From CBDUUP01 sp965370435 (lineage in GTDB: Bacteria; Chloroflexota; Anaerolineae; Anaerolineales; UBA11579): DNA of 15,271 bases. A program made the translations under genes and the position numbers. Below the pieces are notes generated by a model that was given only the letters and a program-made list of their open reading frames with translations, was not told the origin of the DNA and searched no databases. Where the stretch lies: contig CBDUUP010000063.1 of the NCBI GenBank assembly GCA_965370435.1, positions 1 to 15,271 of the forward strand, read 5' to 3'. Below, piece by piece: positions 1-5,755 of the stretch (its first letter is position 1; the number at the start of each line of letters is the position of its first letter).

Positions 1-282
1 ATGGAAACCCTTTCCCAGCGGCCCGCGCAGTTCAAGTTTTGTGCCTATTTGCCAGTTGGGCGGGATGGGCGGGGCGGCCAGGAAACGGTCGGACTTTTCC
101 TCCAGGCTGGCTTGCCCATTAAAAAGAGGGTGTCCCAGGACGGCCTCAGTCTGGGCGGGGTCATGGGCCAGCAGGTACTGCCCTGGCGCGGGGATGGCGT
201 TGGAGGGGCAGGCGATGACGGCCCGGGTTTGGCCGTCATCCCCCAGCCGCATTTCCAGGATGTGGCCGTGGTGAGCGCTCAT
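1..282 (-). CDS. PyrK-like FAD/NAD-binding electron-transfer subunit, 5' part only
   Basis: The minus strand holds an open frame of 94 codons that starts at the ATG complementary to 280-282 and leaves the window at base 1, so only the N-terminus is present. An in-frame TGA lies a few codons upstream, which fixes the start. The end of the visible part reads LELRGPLGKGFH, the typical GPLGxGF motif where the flavin-binding barrel of dihydroorotate dehydrogenase electron-transfer subunits (PyrK) and related ferredoxin-NADP reductases joins the NAD-binding half. The earlier PGQYLLAHD fits the first strands of that barrel, although the canonical RxYS flavin motif is not obvious. In PyrK the protein passes electrons between NAD and dihydroorotate dehydrogenase in pyrimidine synthesis. 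Another reductase of the same fold is possible, and pyrD is not in view. No strong Shine-Dalgarno is seen. Confidence 0.6.
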   Translation of the reverse strand, partial: MSAHHGHILEMRLGDDGQTRAVIACPSNAIPAPGQYLLAHDPAQTEAVLGHPLFNGQASLEEKSDRFLAAPPIPPNWQIGTKLELRGPLGKGFH

Positions 283-386
283 AGGGGCATGGTATCACGC
301 TTTGAATGAACGGGCAACCGGGGTTTGGATGCGCTCAACCTGAAAAAATATTTACCCCGAAGTCACGATGTCACTAAGAAATACAT

Positions 387-472
387 AATAGACCTCTTGC
401 ATAAGTGAGCAAAATAAAGGCATGCAATACGAACTTTGCGCCTGCCTGATTGACTTTTGCAAGAAGTCTAAT
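387..472. repeat. MITE-like element with imperfect terminal inverted repeats
   Basis: Bases 387-407 and 452-472 are inverted copies matching at 17 of 21 positions, with the best core AGACCTCTTGCA at 390-401 against TGCAAGAAGTCT at 458-469. The 86-bp unit encodes no protein. Its size and layout fit a miniature transposable element or the fused ends of a deleted insertion sequence. A long mRNA or DNA hairpin with a regulatory role is the alternative. No target-site duplication can be called with confidence. Confidence 0.5.
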
Positions 473-556
473 GCTTTGTTAGTTCAGTGAACTCTGTCGA
501 GTCGTCTTTGTATAAAAAAACCCTCAACTTGGGAAAAACAGGAGCCAAAAACTGGT

Positions 557-603
557 TATAATCTATTCTGCATAAAAGAATTCAATTCATAAACTAGATG
601 GAG
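557..603 (+). promoter_or_regulatory. Putative -10 box and ribosome site of the first slipin gene
   Basis: A perfect TATAAT lies at 557-562, about 50 bases before the ATG at 613. GGAG at 600-603 stands 9 bases before that ATG. No good -35 hexamer is found at 16-18 bases. The stretch from GGTTATAATCT to the ribosome site is closely matched upstream of the second slipin gene, which supports it being a real promoter/leader that was duplicated with the gene. Confidence 0.5.
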
Positions 604-612
604 ATAAAAACA

Positions 613-1398
613 ATGGATATTGTTAGTCTTTTGAGACTCATTGCATGGGCTTCCTGGCTTTTGGTGTTGTTGGTGATCGTCCTGATCATCGTTCGGGTCT
701 CCCGACGCCAATCCATCCTGGTATTTAGCATTGGGTTGGTGGTCGTGATCCTGGCGGCTTTGGTAATGAACGTCATCAGCGCCGGGCTGGTTAATATAAA
801 AGTTCACCAACGTGGTGTGCTCATATCCGCTTGGCCGGGCTCCTTGGGCGTCCAAGAACAACCCATGGAACCGGGTTTGCATTGGATCAAGCCAGGTTAT
901 GAGACGGTGGTGATCTATTCCATAGCCAGACAAACCTATAGCATGACTTCCGCCGACCAAGGGGGCGACGACTCTGTGAAGGCCCGCACCTCAGACGATC
1001 AGATGGTAAAGGTGGATGCTTCGGTCATCTTCCACGTTGACCCCGAGAAGGTTAACCAGGTGCACGAAGAATGGTGGGATCGCTACGTAGACGGGCTGAT
1101 CCGTCCCACCGCGCGGGGTGTGATCCGAGAGACTGTATCCCAGTTCACGCTTGAAGAGGTCATCAGGGCCGACCAATTGGAGATGACCGATATGATATTC
1201 ACTGAACTGGGGGAAATATTGGAAGAGCATGGCTTGATCTTGGATGATCTCATCCTGCACGACATTTCTCTCTCGGAGGAGGGCGCTAACTCTGTTGAGC
1301 AAAAACAGATCGTCGAGATGACCTTGAGATGGATGGTTTTTGGTCAAACCTGCGAGAGGATGGGGATTTGGTCGCCATCTAAACCTCCCGCAGGTTGA
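613..1398 (+). CDS. SPFH/band-7 (slipin-like) membrane protein, C-terminally truncated paralogue
   Basis: The 261-residue product has two N-terminal membrane segments (about 12-30 and 38-58), then an SPFH/band-7 domain (about 60-235). It aligns along its whole SPFH part with the next gene: shared blocks include VDASVIF, LIRPT, RGVIR and NSVEQKQI. SPFH proteins form oligomeric cages or rings on membranes and organise membrane proteins and lipids. After NSVEQKQIVE at about residue 235 the similarity stops abruptly. The last 26 residues are encoded by a repeat element, so the coiled-coil stalk and conserved tail of the paralogue are missing. The ATG at 613 is preferred over the one at 598 because GGAG lies 9 bases before it and the paralogue begins the same way (MDI). 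It may be a decaying gene or a functional short form. Confidence 0.75.
   Translation: MDIVSLLRLIAWASWLLVLLVIVLIIVRVSRRQSILVFSIGLVVVILAALVMNVISAGLVNIKVHQRGVLISAWPGSLGVQEQPMEPGLHWIKPGYETVVIYSIARQTYSMTSADQGGDDSVKARTSDDQMVKVDASVIFHVDPEKVNQVHEEWWDRYVDGLIRPTARGVIRETVSQFTLEEVIRADQLEMTDMIFTELGEILEEHGLILDDLILHDISLSEEGANSVEQKQIVEMTLRWMVFGQTCERMGIWSPSKPPAG
1321..1371 (+). repeat. 51-bp direct repeat, copy A
   Basis: This stretch matches 1434-1484 at 41 of 51 positions without gaps. It includes the core GGTCAAACCTGCG and lies inside the 3' end of the truncated slipin frame. Similarity to the intact slipin paralogue ends just before it, so it appears to mark the insertion or recombination point. Confidence 0.7.
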
Positions 1399-1474
1399 GC
1401 CCTTATGATCTTTTTCGTCAATTGCCAAACTGGACTTTACGATGGACAGTTTTCGGTCAAACCTGCGGGAGGTT
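1382..1474. repeat. Short dispersed element bounded by AACCTCCCGCAGGTT inverted pair
   Basis: AACCTCCCGCAGGTT at 1382-1396 and its exact reverse complement at 1460-1474 bound a 93-bp unit. Each 15-mer is itself a partial palindrome (AACCT/AGGTT). A degenerate copy lies at 1347-1361. The same inverted pair, about the same size, recurs at 9779-9872 in unrelated surroundings, so this is a dispersed repeat family. The stop codon of the truncated slipin overlaps the left copy. Confidence 0.7.
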
Positions 1475-1484
1475 AGGTATTTGG
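1434..1484 (+). repeat. 51-bp direct repeat, copy B
   Basis: Second copy of the repeat at 1321-1371, offset by 113 bases. It carries a perfect AACCTGCGGGAGGTT where copy A has a degenerate one. It lies between the two slipin genes and encodes nothing recognisable. Confidence 0.7.
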
Positions 1485-1544
1485 ATAACATTTTACCTGG
1501 AGAATCTATTATATATCGTTAATAGCAGGGGAGAGAAATCCGGT

Positions 1545-1592
1545 TATAATCTTCTCTGTGTGTCAGAATTCGATTTATTAACTATTTGGAGG
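1545..1592 (+). promoter_or_regulatory. Putative -10 box and strong ribosome site of the second slipin gene
   Basis: TATAAT at 1545-1550 is followed by a leader closely similar to the one before the first slipin gene (shared GGTTATAATCT and AGAATTC blocks). GGAGG at 1588-1592 stands 7 bases before the ATG at 1600, a very good Shine-Dalgarno. A convincing -35 hexamer is not visible at the usual spacing. Confidence 0.55.
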
Positions 1593-1599
1593 TAGAACA

Positions 1600-2697
1600 A
1601 TGGATATTGAAGGACTTTTGAACATTATAGCAGGAGCATCTTGGCTGGCGGTGATGTTGGTGATCGGCCTCATCGTCGCCCGGGCCTCCCGACAACAATC
1701 CACCAAAGGATTGAACGGTGCGTTGGTGTTGGTGATCCTGGTCGCTATCGCCATAAGCGTCGTTAGCGCCGGGGTGGTTTTTATTGATGGCACTGAGCGC
1801 GGCGTCGTCCGGTCAGCCTGGCCGGGAGCTGAGGGTGTCCGCTCAGAGCCGCTGCAACCTGGTTTGAATTGGATCATCCCTGGATTTGAAACAGTGATCA
1901 TCTACAACATTACTAATCAAACCTATACCATGTCCATCGCCCACTCGGAAGGACAGATCTCGGGCGACGACTCGGTGGAAGCCAGAACCTCCGATGGTCA
2001 GGTGGTGAGGGTGGACGCTTCGGTTATTTTCTCGGTGGATCCTTTGAGGGTTGTAGATGTATATAAAAGATGGGAACACCGCTACGTGGACGATTTGATC
2101 CGCCCCACCTCGCGGGGTGTGATCCGAGATGCTGTTTCCCAGTTTGCGATTGAAGAAGTCTACAGCACCCACCGTTTGGATATGACCCAAATCATGTTCG
2201 ATGAAATGGAGGCGCTGTTGGCAGAGAATGGCCTGATCTTGCAGGACTTCGTCCTGCGCAATGTTTCTTTCTCGGATGAGTATGCCAATTCGGTTGAGCA
2301 AAAACAGATCGCTGAGCAGAAGGCCCAAGAGGCCGCTTTCGTCGTCCAGCAGAAGGAACAGGAAGCCCTGCAAGAGATCGCCACGGCCAATGGAGCAGCC
2401 CAGGCACGGGTCATCCAGGCCCAGGCCCAGGCTGATGCACTGATCATTCAGGCGACAGCCGAAGCAGAAGCCCTGGTCATCGGCGCTCAGGCTGCGGCGG
2501 ATTCTCGCCTCATCCAGGCCGCAGCGGAAGCCAAAGCCTTGGAGCTGATCGCCGCGGCGCTGAAAGATAATCCAGACCTGCTTCAATATTTGTATATTGA
2601 TAAGCTGGCTCCCAGCATCAAGGTGATGATCATCCCTGGCGATTCCCCCTTCCTTTTCCCGCTGCCCGACTTGGAATCGGTGGATGGGATGCAGTAG
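1600..2697 (+). CDS. SPFH/band-7 (slipin/flotillin-like) membrane protein, full length
   Basis: The product has 365 residues. Hydrophobic segments lie at about 13-29 and 40-60, followed by an SPFH domain (about 62-240) with the blocks RGVVRSAWPG, VVRVDASVIFSV and RPTSRGVIRDAV. Residues about 235-325 are rich in Ala, Gln and Glu with heptad-like spacing and should form the long helical/coiled-coil stalk typical of stomatin/flotillin-type proteins. The C-terminal tail ends with a short hydrophobic stretch (KVMIIPGDSPFLFPLP). The family forms membrane-bound oligomers that scaffold microdomains or restrain membrane proteases. No NfeD-type partner gene is adjacent, so the classical slipin-NfeD operon is not seen. 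The start is well supported by GGAGG 7 bases upstream. A hairpin downstream (2724-2761) may end the transcript. Confidence 0.88.
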   Translation: MDIEGLLNIIAGASWLAVMLVIGLIVARASRQQSTKGLNGALVLVILVAIAISVVSAGVVFIDGTERGVVRSAWPGAEGVRSEPLQPGLNWIIPGFETVIIYNITNQTYTMSIAHSEGQISGDDSVEARTSDGQVVRVDASVIFSVDPLRVVDVYKRWEHRYVDDLIRPTSRGVIRDAVSQFAIEEVYSTHRLDMTQIMFDEMEALLAENGLILQDFVLRNVSFSDEYANSVEQKQIAEQKAQEAAFVVQQKEQEALQEIATANGAAQARVIQAQAQADALIIQATAEAEALVIGAQAAADSRLIQAAAEAKALELIAAALKDNPDLLQYLYIDKLAPSIKVMIIPGDSPFLFPLPDLESVDGMQ

Positions 2698-2723
2698 GCT
2701 CAAATAATATTTATATAACCCTG

Positions 2724-2761
2724 GTGAATAGAGGGCTGATATTTATCCACCCTCTATTCAC
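2724..2761 (+). terminator. Perfect 12-bp stem hairpin, possible terminator
   Basis: GTGAATAGAGGG at 2724-2735 pairs perfectly with 2750-2761 around a 14-base loop, 26 bases after the second slipin stop codon. No clean T-run follows, so it is either a weak intrinsic terminator or a 3'-end stabilising hairpin acting with the G-poor stretch immediately downstream. Confidence 0.5.
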
Positions 2762-2846
2762 TATTCTCATTCATCAATTAACCAATCTACATTCTCTGTT
2801 TTCGATTACCAATCATTCAACAACCATAACTTTCCAGATACACTCC
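2762..2846 (+). promoter_or_regulatory. G-depleted, C-rich leader upstream of selD (possible Rho-loading region)
   Basis: The stretch from the hairpin to the selD start contains only 3 G against about 25 C. Such a C-over-G bubble of unpaired RNA is the usual hallmark of Rho utilisation sites. It also means the selD leader, if transcribed, is almost unstructured. No Shine-Dalgarno is present before the selD ATG and no clear promoter boxes are seen. Confidence 0.35.
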
Positions 2847-3914
2847 ATGAGCAAACCCGCCAAAGCCCCCTCTGGACGCCAGATCAAGCTGACCAGCCTC
2901 TCCAAGTGCGCCGGTTGAGCGTCGAAACTGAGCGCCGAAGCGCTGGCGCAGGTGCTGCGCCCCATTCAGAGTGTTTTCAATAGCGGCGACTATCCTGACC
3001 TCCTGGTCGGGCTGGACAGCCCCGACGACGCCGCCCTCTGGCGGCTGGACGACAACCGCGCCCTGGTGGTGACCACCGACTTTTTCACCCCCGTGGTGGA
3101 CGATCCCTATGACTACGGCGCTATCGCCGCGGCCAATGCCCTCTCCGACGTGTATGCGATGGGAGGGAAGCCCTTCATGGCTTTGAACATCGCCGGGCTG
3201 CCGCCTGACCTTCCAACGGAGATCACCGGCGAGATCCTGCGGGGCGGGGCGGAGAAGGCCCGTGAGGCCGGGGTCGTCATCGCCGGGGGGCACACCATCC
3301 AGGACGAGGAGCCTAAATATGGCTTGATCGTCATCGGCTTCGTGGATCCGGCCCAGACCATCACCAAGACCGGAGTAAAAGTTGGGGACGTTTTGGTCCT
3401 CAGCAAGCCGCTGGGATTTGGCGTCACCACCACCGCGCTCAAGCAGGGCAAGGCCCAGCCGGAAGACGTGGCTGAGGTGGTTGGCTGGATGACCCGCCTC
3501 AACCGGAGCATGGGAGAACTGGCTCTGGAATTCAACCTGCGGGGCGGCACCGACGTGACCGGGTTCAGCCTGCTGGGCCACGCCTGGGAGATGGCGGAGG
3601 CCTCCGGGGTGGGGATGCGTTTCCGGTTGGCGGACATTCCCTTTGTAAATTGCGCCAGGCGCTACGCCGAGGACTGGACTTTCCCCGGCGGCGCTTCAGA
3701 CAACCAACTCTACTTCAGTGAGCATGTCGATTTCGCCGAGGGCATCCCCGAATCCGACCAGATGCTGCTCTTCGACCCCCAGACCAGCGGCGGCCTGCTC
3801 CTATCCGTCCCGCCGGATAAAATCGAAGCATTGCAAAAACGCGCTGCGGAGGTCGAGCAGCCGTTGTGGATTATTGGGGAAGTTGTAGAGGGAGAGAGGA
3901 TTGAGGTTGGTTAA
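2847..3914 (+). CDS. selD: Selenophosphate synthetase with in-frame UGA selenocysteine
   Basis: SelD makes selenophosphate from selenide and ATP, the selenium donor for selenocysteine and selenouridine. Reading through the TGA at 2916-2918 gives one 355-residue protein, the normal family length. Sec24 in SKCAGUASKLS aligns with catalytic Cys17 of the E. coli enzyme, since Lys27 lies three residues on just as Lys20 does there. The upstream and downstream pieces are in the same frame with no shift. Downstream blocks match SelD throughout: DDAALW, TTDFFTPVVDDPYDYG, DVYAMGGKP, AGGHTI, DVTGFSLLGH, DPQTSGGLLLSV. A SECIS-like hairpin lies after the TGA. The ATG at 2847 has no Shine-Dalgarno, but it gives a normal N-terminus. 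Standard gene callers would report only the part after the TGA (from about 2952), without the active site. Confidence 0.93.
2916..2918 (+). other. TGA selenocysteine codon of selD (Sec24)
   Basis: The in-frame TGA sits at the catalytic Cys/Sec position of SelD, with protein similarity continuing directly on both sides. Sec at this position is well established in the SelD family. Confidence 0.92.
2945..2961 (+). promoter_or_regulatory. Candidate bacterial SECIS hairpin
   Basis: GGCGCA (2945-2950) pairs perfectly with TGCGCC (2956-2961) around the loop GGTGC. The apical part GCA-GGTGC-TGC closely resembles the known E. coli fdhF SECIS apex GCA-GGTC-TGC. The loop begins 32 bases after the TGA, near the far end of the usual range for bacterial SECIS elements. 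A second hairpin directly upstream, AGCGC (2931-2935) with GCGCT (2940-2944) around CGAA, is closer to the TGA but lacks a GGT loop. The two may stack. SelB binding is inferred. Confidence 0.6.
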
Positions 3915-3926
3915 AAGGTTGGAAGG

Positions 3927-3962
3927 TTGAACATTAGAACGTTTAAACGTTCCAACGTTCAA
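3927..3962. repeat. Palindrome between selD and the histidine phosphatase gene
   Basis: GAACGTTT/AAACGTTC at 3937-3952 is a perfect 16-bp palindrome. It is flanked by a second arm pair TTGAAC (3927-3932) and GTTCAA (3957-3962) across 4-base internal loops. Preceding GGTTGG repeats are related in sequence. It starts 13 bases after the selD stop and ends 10 bases before the next start. It could be a hairpin in the message or a remnant of a dispersed AACGTT-type repeat. Confidence 0.65.
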
Positions 3963-3972
3963 CGCAAAGACA

Positions 3973-4545
3973 GTGGCTGATCTCATTCTTGTTCGTCATT
4001 CGCTTTCTCAGATGGATTCCGGCGTCCCGGCTAGTCAATGGCGGTTGTCCCATGAGGGGAAACTGAAATGTGAACTTTTGGGGGAGAGGCTTCGACCGTA
4101 TTCTCCCGACATCTTCATCTCCAGCATGGAACCCAAGGCGATTGAGACCGCTCAACTGACCGCCCAATCTCTGGGCCTGTCCTGGGAGATCGCTCACGGA
4201 CTCCACGAACATGACCGCAGCAACCTGCCCCTATACGGCAGCCAAGCACGGTTCGAGGCCGCGGTGGCCGAATTCTTCGCCCAGCCGGACCAACTGGTCA
4301 TGGGCCGCGAGACCGCCGACCAGGCCCACGCTCGTTTCGATGCCGCGGTGCGCGCCGTCATCGCCCAACGCCCGGAGGAGACCCTCGCTCTGGTCAGTCA
4401 TGGCACCGTCATCATCCTCTTCGTCTCTCGCTTGTTGGGGGTTGACCCCTTCCCCTTCTGGCAAAAGCTAGGTCTACCCGCCTTCATCGTCCTATCCCTG
4501 CCCGAATTGAAGTTAGTGGAGGTGGTGGAGAAAATAGAAAGTTAA
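3973..4545 (+). CDS. Histidine phosphatase (phosphoglycerate mutase-like) family protein
   Basis: The 190-residue protein starts LILVRHS, where Arg8-His9 form the RH motif whose His carries the phosphate. The second catalytic His is His143 in LVSHGT. The segment SSMEPKAIETA (51-61) stands where most members have SPLxRAxxTA, so Lys replaces the usual Arg. Members are phosphatases or mutases acting on sugar phosphates, nucleotides, cofactor intermediates or phosphoproteins. The substrate cannot be told from sequence. The start is GTG at 3973, chosen because the RH motif must lie near the N-terminus; there is no clear Shine-Dalgarno. The gene follows selD by 58 bases and could be co-transcribed, but a palindrome lies between them and no functional link to selenium is known. 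Confidence 0.85.
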   Translation: MADLILVRHSLSQMDSGVPASQWRLSHEGKLKCELLGERLRPYSPDIFISSMEPKAIETAQLTAQSLGLSWEIAHGLHEHDRSNLPLYGSQARFEAAVAEFFAQPDQLVMGRETADQAHARFDAAVRAVIAQRPEETLALVSHGTVIILFVSRLLGVDPFPFWQKLGLPAFIVLSLPELKLVEVVEKIES

Positions 4546-4709
4546 CCTCCCCCAATCATCCAATCCCGATCCCCTCCAAAGTTAAGTAAATAATCAGTTT
4601 CTTCTCATCCAATGCTATGTTTATTTTAAGGAGAGGTTAATTCAATTGTGAAATAATGTACCATGAGGCTGCGCTGCGCTTTTAGGCGCAAACAAAATGG
4701 AATGCATGG
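4546..4709 (+). other. Intergenic region upstream of hemH
   Basis: The first 35 bases after the phosphatase stop (4546-4580) hold 19 C and 1 G, a second Rho-site-like stretch. Further on, TGCGC (4675-4679) and GCGCA (4686-4690) form a small hairpin about 20 bases before the hemH start. AAGGAGAGG at 4628-4636 is not followed by a plausible start at proper distance. I see no convincing promoter boxes. Confidence 0.45.
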
Positions 4710-5750
4710 ATGACTCATCATAATATCGCGTCACACGCCGGCCGCGAATCGATTGGCGTTTTGCTTGTCAACATCGGCACCCCAGCAGCCCCCACACCCA
4801 GGGCGCTGTACGCCTTCCTCCGAGAATTCCTCTCGGATTCCCGGGTGATAGACTACCCCCGCTGGCTGTGGCTGCCGCTTCTTTATGGGGTTATCCTGAA
4901 CGTCCGCCCACCGCGCTCGGCGCGCTTGTACCAACGCATTTGGACGGAAGAAGGCTCTCCCCTGTTGGTCATCACCCGGCGGATCGCCAGTGAATTGGAG
5001 GCGAAACTTTCCAGTCCCACCTCGCGAACAGTCAAAGTTGTCATGGGGATGCGCTATGGGGGACCGTCTATCGGGGATGGATTGAGATCGTTGCTAGAGT
5101 CAGGGGTGGAGAAACTGTTGGTCCTCCCCTTATTCCCCCAGTATTCCTCCACCACCACCGGTACGGCTTACGATGCGGTGTTTGAGGAACTCAAAACTTG
5201 GCGGTGGATGCCTGAACTGCGCGCCATCACTTCATACCACGACCATCCGGCCTACCTGGAATCTTTAGCGAACAGTATTCGCGAAGGGTGGGAGACCAAC
5301 GGGAAAACGGAAAAAACCCTGCTCTCTTTTCACGGCCTTCCCCAAAGATACGTTGAGGAGGGAGACCCCTATTACGAACAGTGCCAGGATACCGCCCGAG
5401 GGGTTGCCGCGCGGCTTGACCTCCGGGATGACGACTGGCAGTTTTCGTTCCAGTCTCGCTTTGGCCCGGCGGAGTGGCTGAAACCTTACACTAATGAAGT
5501 ACTCGCTGAATGGGCCAAGGCTGGGGTGGAGAGTGTCAGCGCATTGTGCCCCGGCTTTGCGGCGGATTGCCTGGAAACCCTGGAAGAGATAGGGCATCGA
5601 AGCAAACAGTCCTTTGAGGCAGAAGGAGGAGGGCGATTCCATTACATCCCGGCGCTCAACAACCGGGAGGATCACCTCCATGCGCTAGCCGAGATCGCCC
5701 GTTCACACATACAAGATTGGCTCACCAATTCTAATGAAAGGTCTGATTAA
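4710..5750 (+). CDS. hemH: Ferrochelatase
   Basis: The 346-residue protein inserts ferrous iron into a porphyrin, the last or next-to-last step of haem synthesis. Diagnostic blocks in order: VLLVNIGTP (17-25), the LVLPLFPQYSSTTTGT region (about 137-152), SFHGLPQRY with metal-binding His208, FQSRFGPAEWL (247-257), and PGFAADCLETLEEI (281-294) with the conserved acidic Glu289. No C-terminal cysteine cluster is seen, so no [2Fe-2S] centre is expected. Whether the substrate is protoporphyrin IX or coproporphyrin III cannot be decided. The ATG at 4710 lacks a Shine-Dalgarno; earlier ATGs nearby are out of frame. It is followed after 5 bases by hemY, so the two are surely one transcript. Confidence 0.95.
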   Translation: MTHHNIASHAGRESIGVLLVNIGTPAAPTPRALYAFLREFLSDSRVIDYPRWLWLPLLYGVILNVRPPRSARLYQRIWTEEGSPLLVITRRIASELEAKLSSPTSRTVKVVMGMRYGGPSIGDGLRSLLESGVEKLLVLPLFPQYSSTTTGTAYDAVFEELKTWRWMPELRAITSYHDHPAYLESLANSIREGWETNGKTEKTLLSFHGLPQRYVEEGDPYYEQCQDTARGVAARLDLRDDDWQFSFQSRFGPAEWLKPYTNEVLAEWAKAGVESVSALCPGFAADCLETLEEIGHRSKQSFEAEGGGRFHYIPALNNREDHLHALAEIARSHIQDWLTNSNERSD

Positions 5751-5755
5751 AGAAA

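Larger units (their letters stand above)
283..612. other. AT-rich intergenic region between divergent genes
   Basis: About 330 bases separate the PyrK-like gene (minus) from the first slipin gene (plus). I see no gene here. It contains an imperfect inverted repeat (387-472), a small palindrome AGTTCA-G-TGAACT at 481-493, and a TATAAT box at 557-562 ahead of the slipin gene. Base composition is clearly more AT-rich than the surrounding coding DNA. Confidence 0.7.

Noticed and set aside
1..309. Plus-strand frame of 102 codons at the left edge
   Set aside because: Its translation is low-complexity and unlike any protein, while the opposite strand gives a PyrK-like N-terminus with a GPLGxGF motif.
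1395..1595. Small plus-strand frame between the slipin genes
   Set aside because: It consists of repeat DNA and leader sequence and has no ribosome site.
1843..2703. Long minus-strand frame opposite the second slipin
   Set aside because: It is a shadow of a well-supported gene; the translation shows no family features.
2847..2918. selD as a pseudogene with a nonsense mutation
   Set aside because: The stop is TGA exactly at the catalytic Sec position, the frame continues, and a SECIS-like hairpin follows, so read-through is the better explanation.
4656..4685. Nine-codon leader peptide frame upstream of hemH
   Set aside because: AAGGAGAGG is about 19 bases away, too far for a ribosome site, and no attenuator structure matches it.
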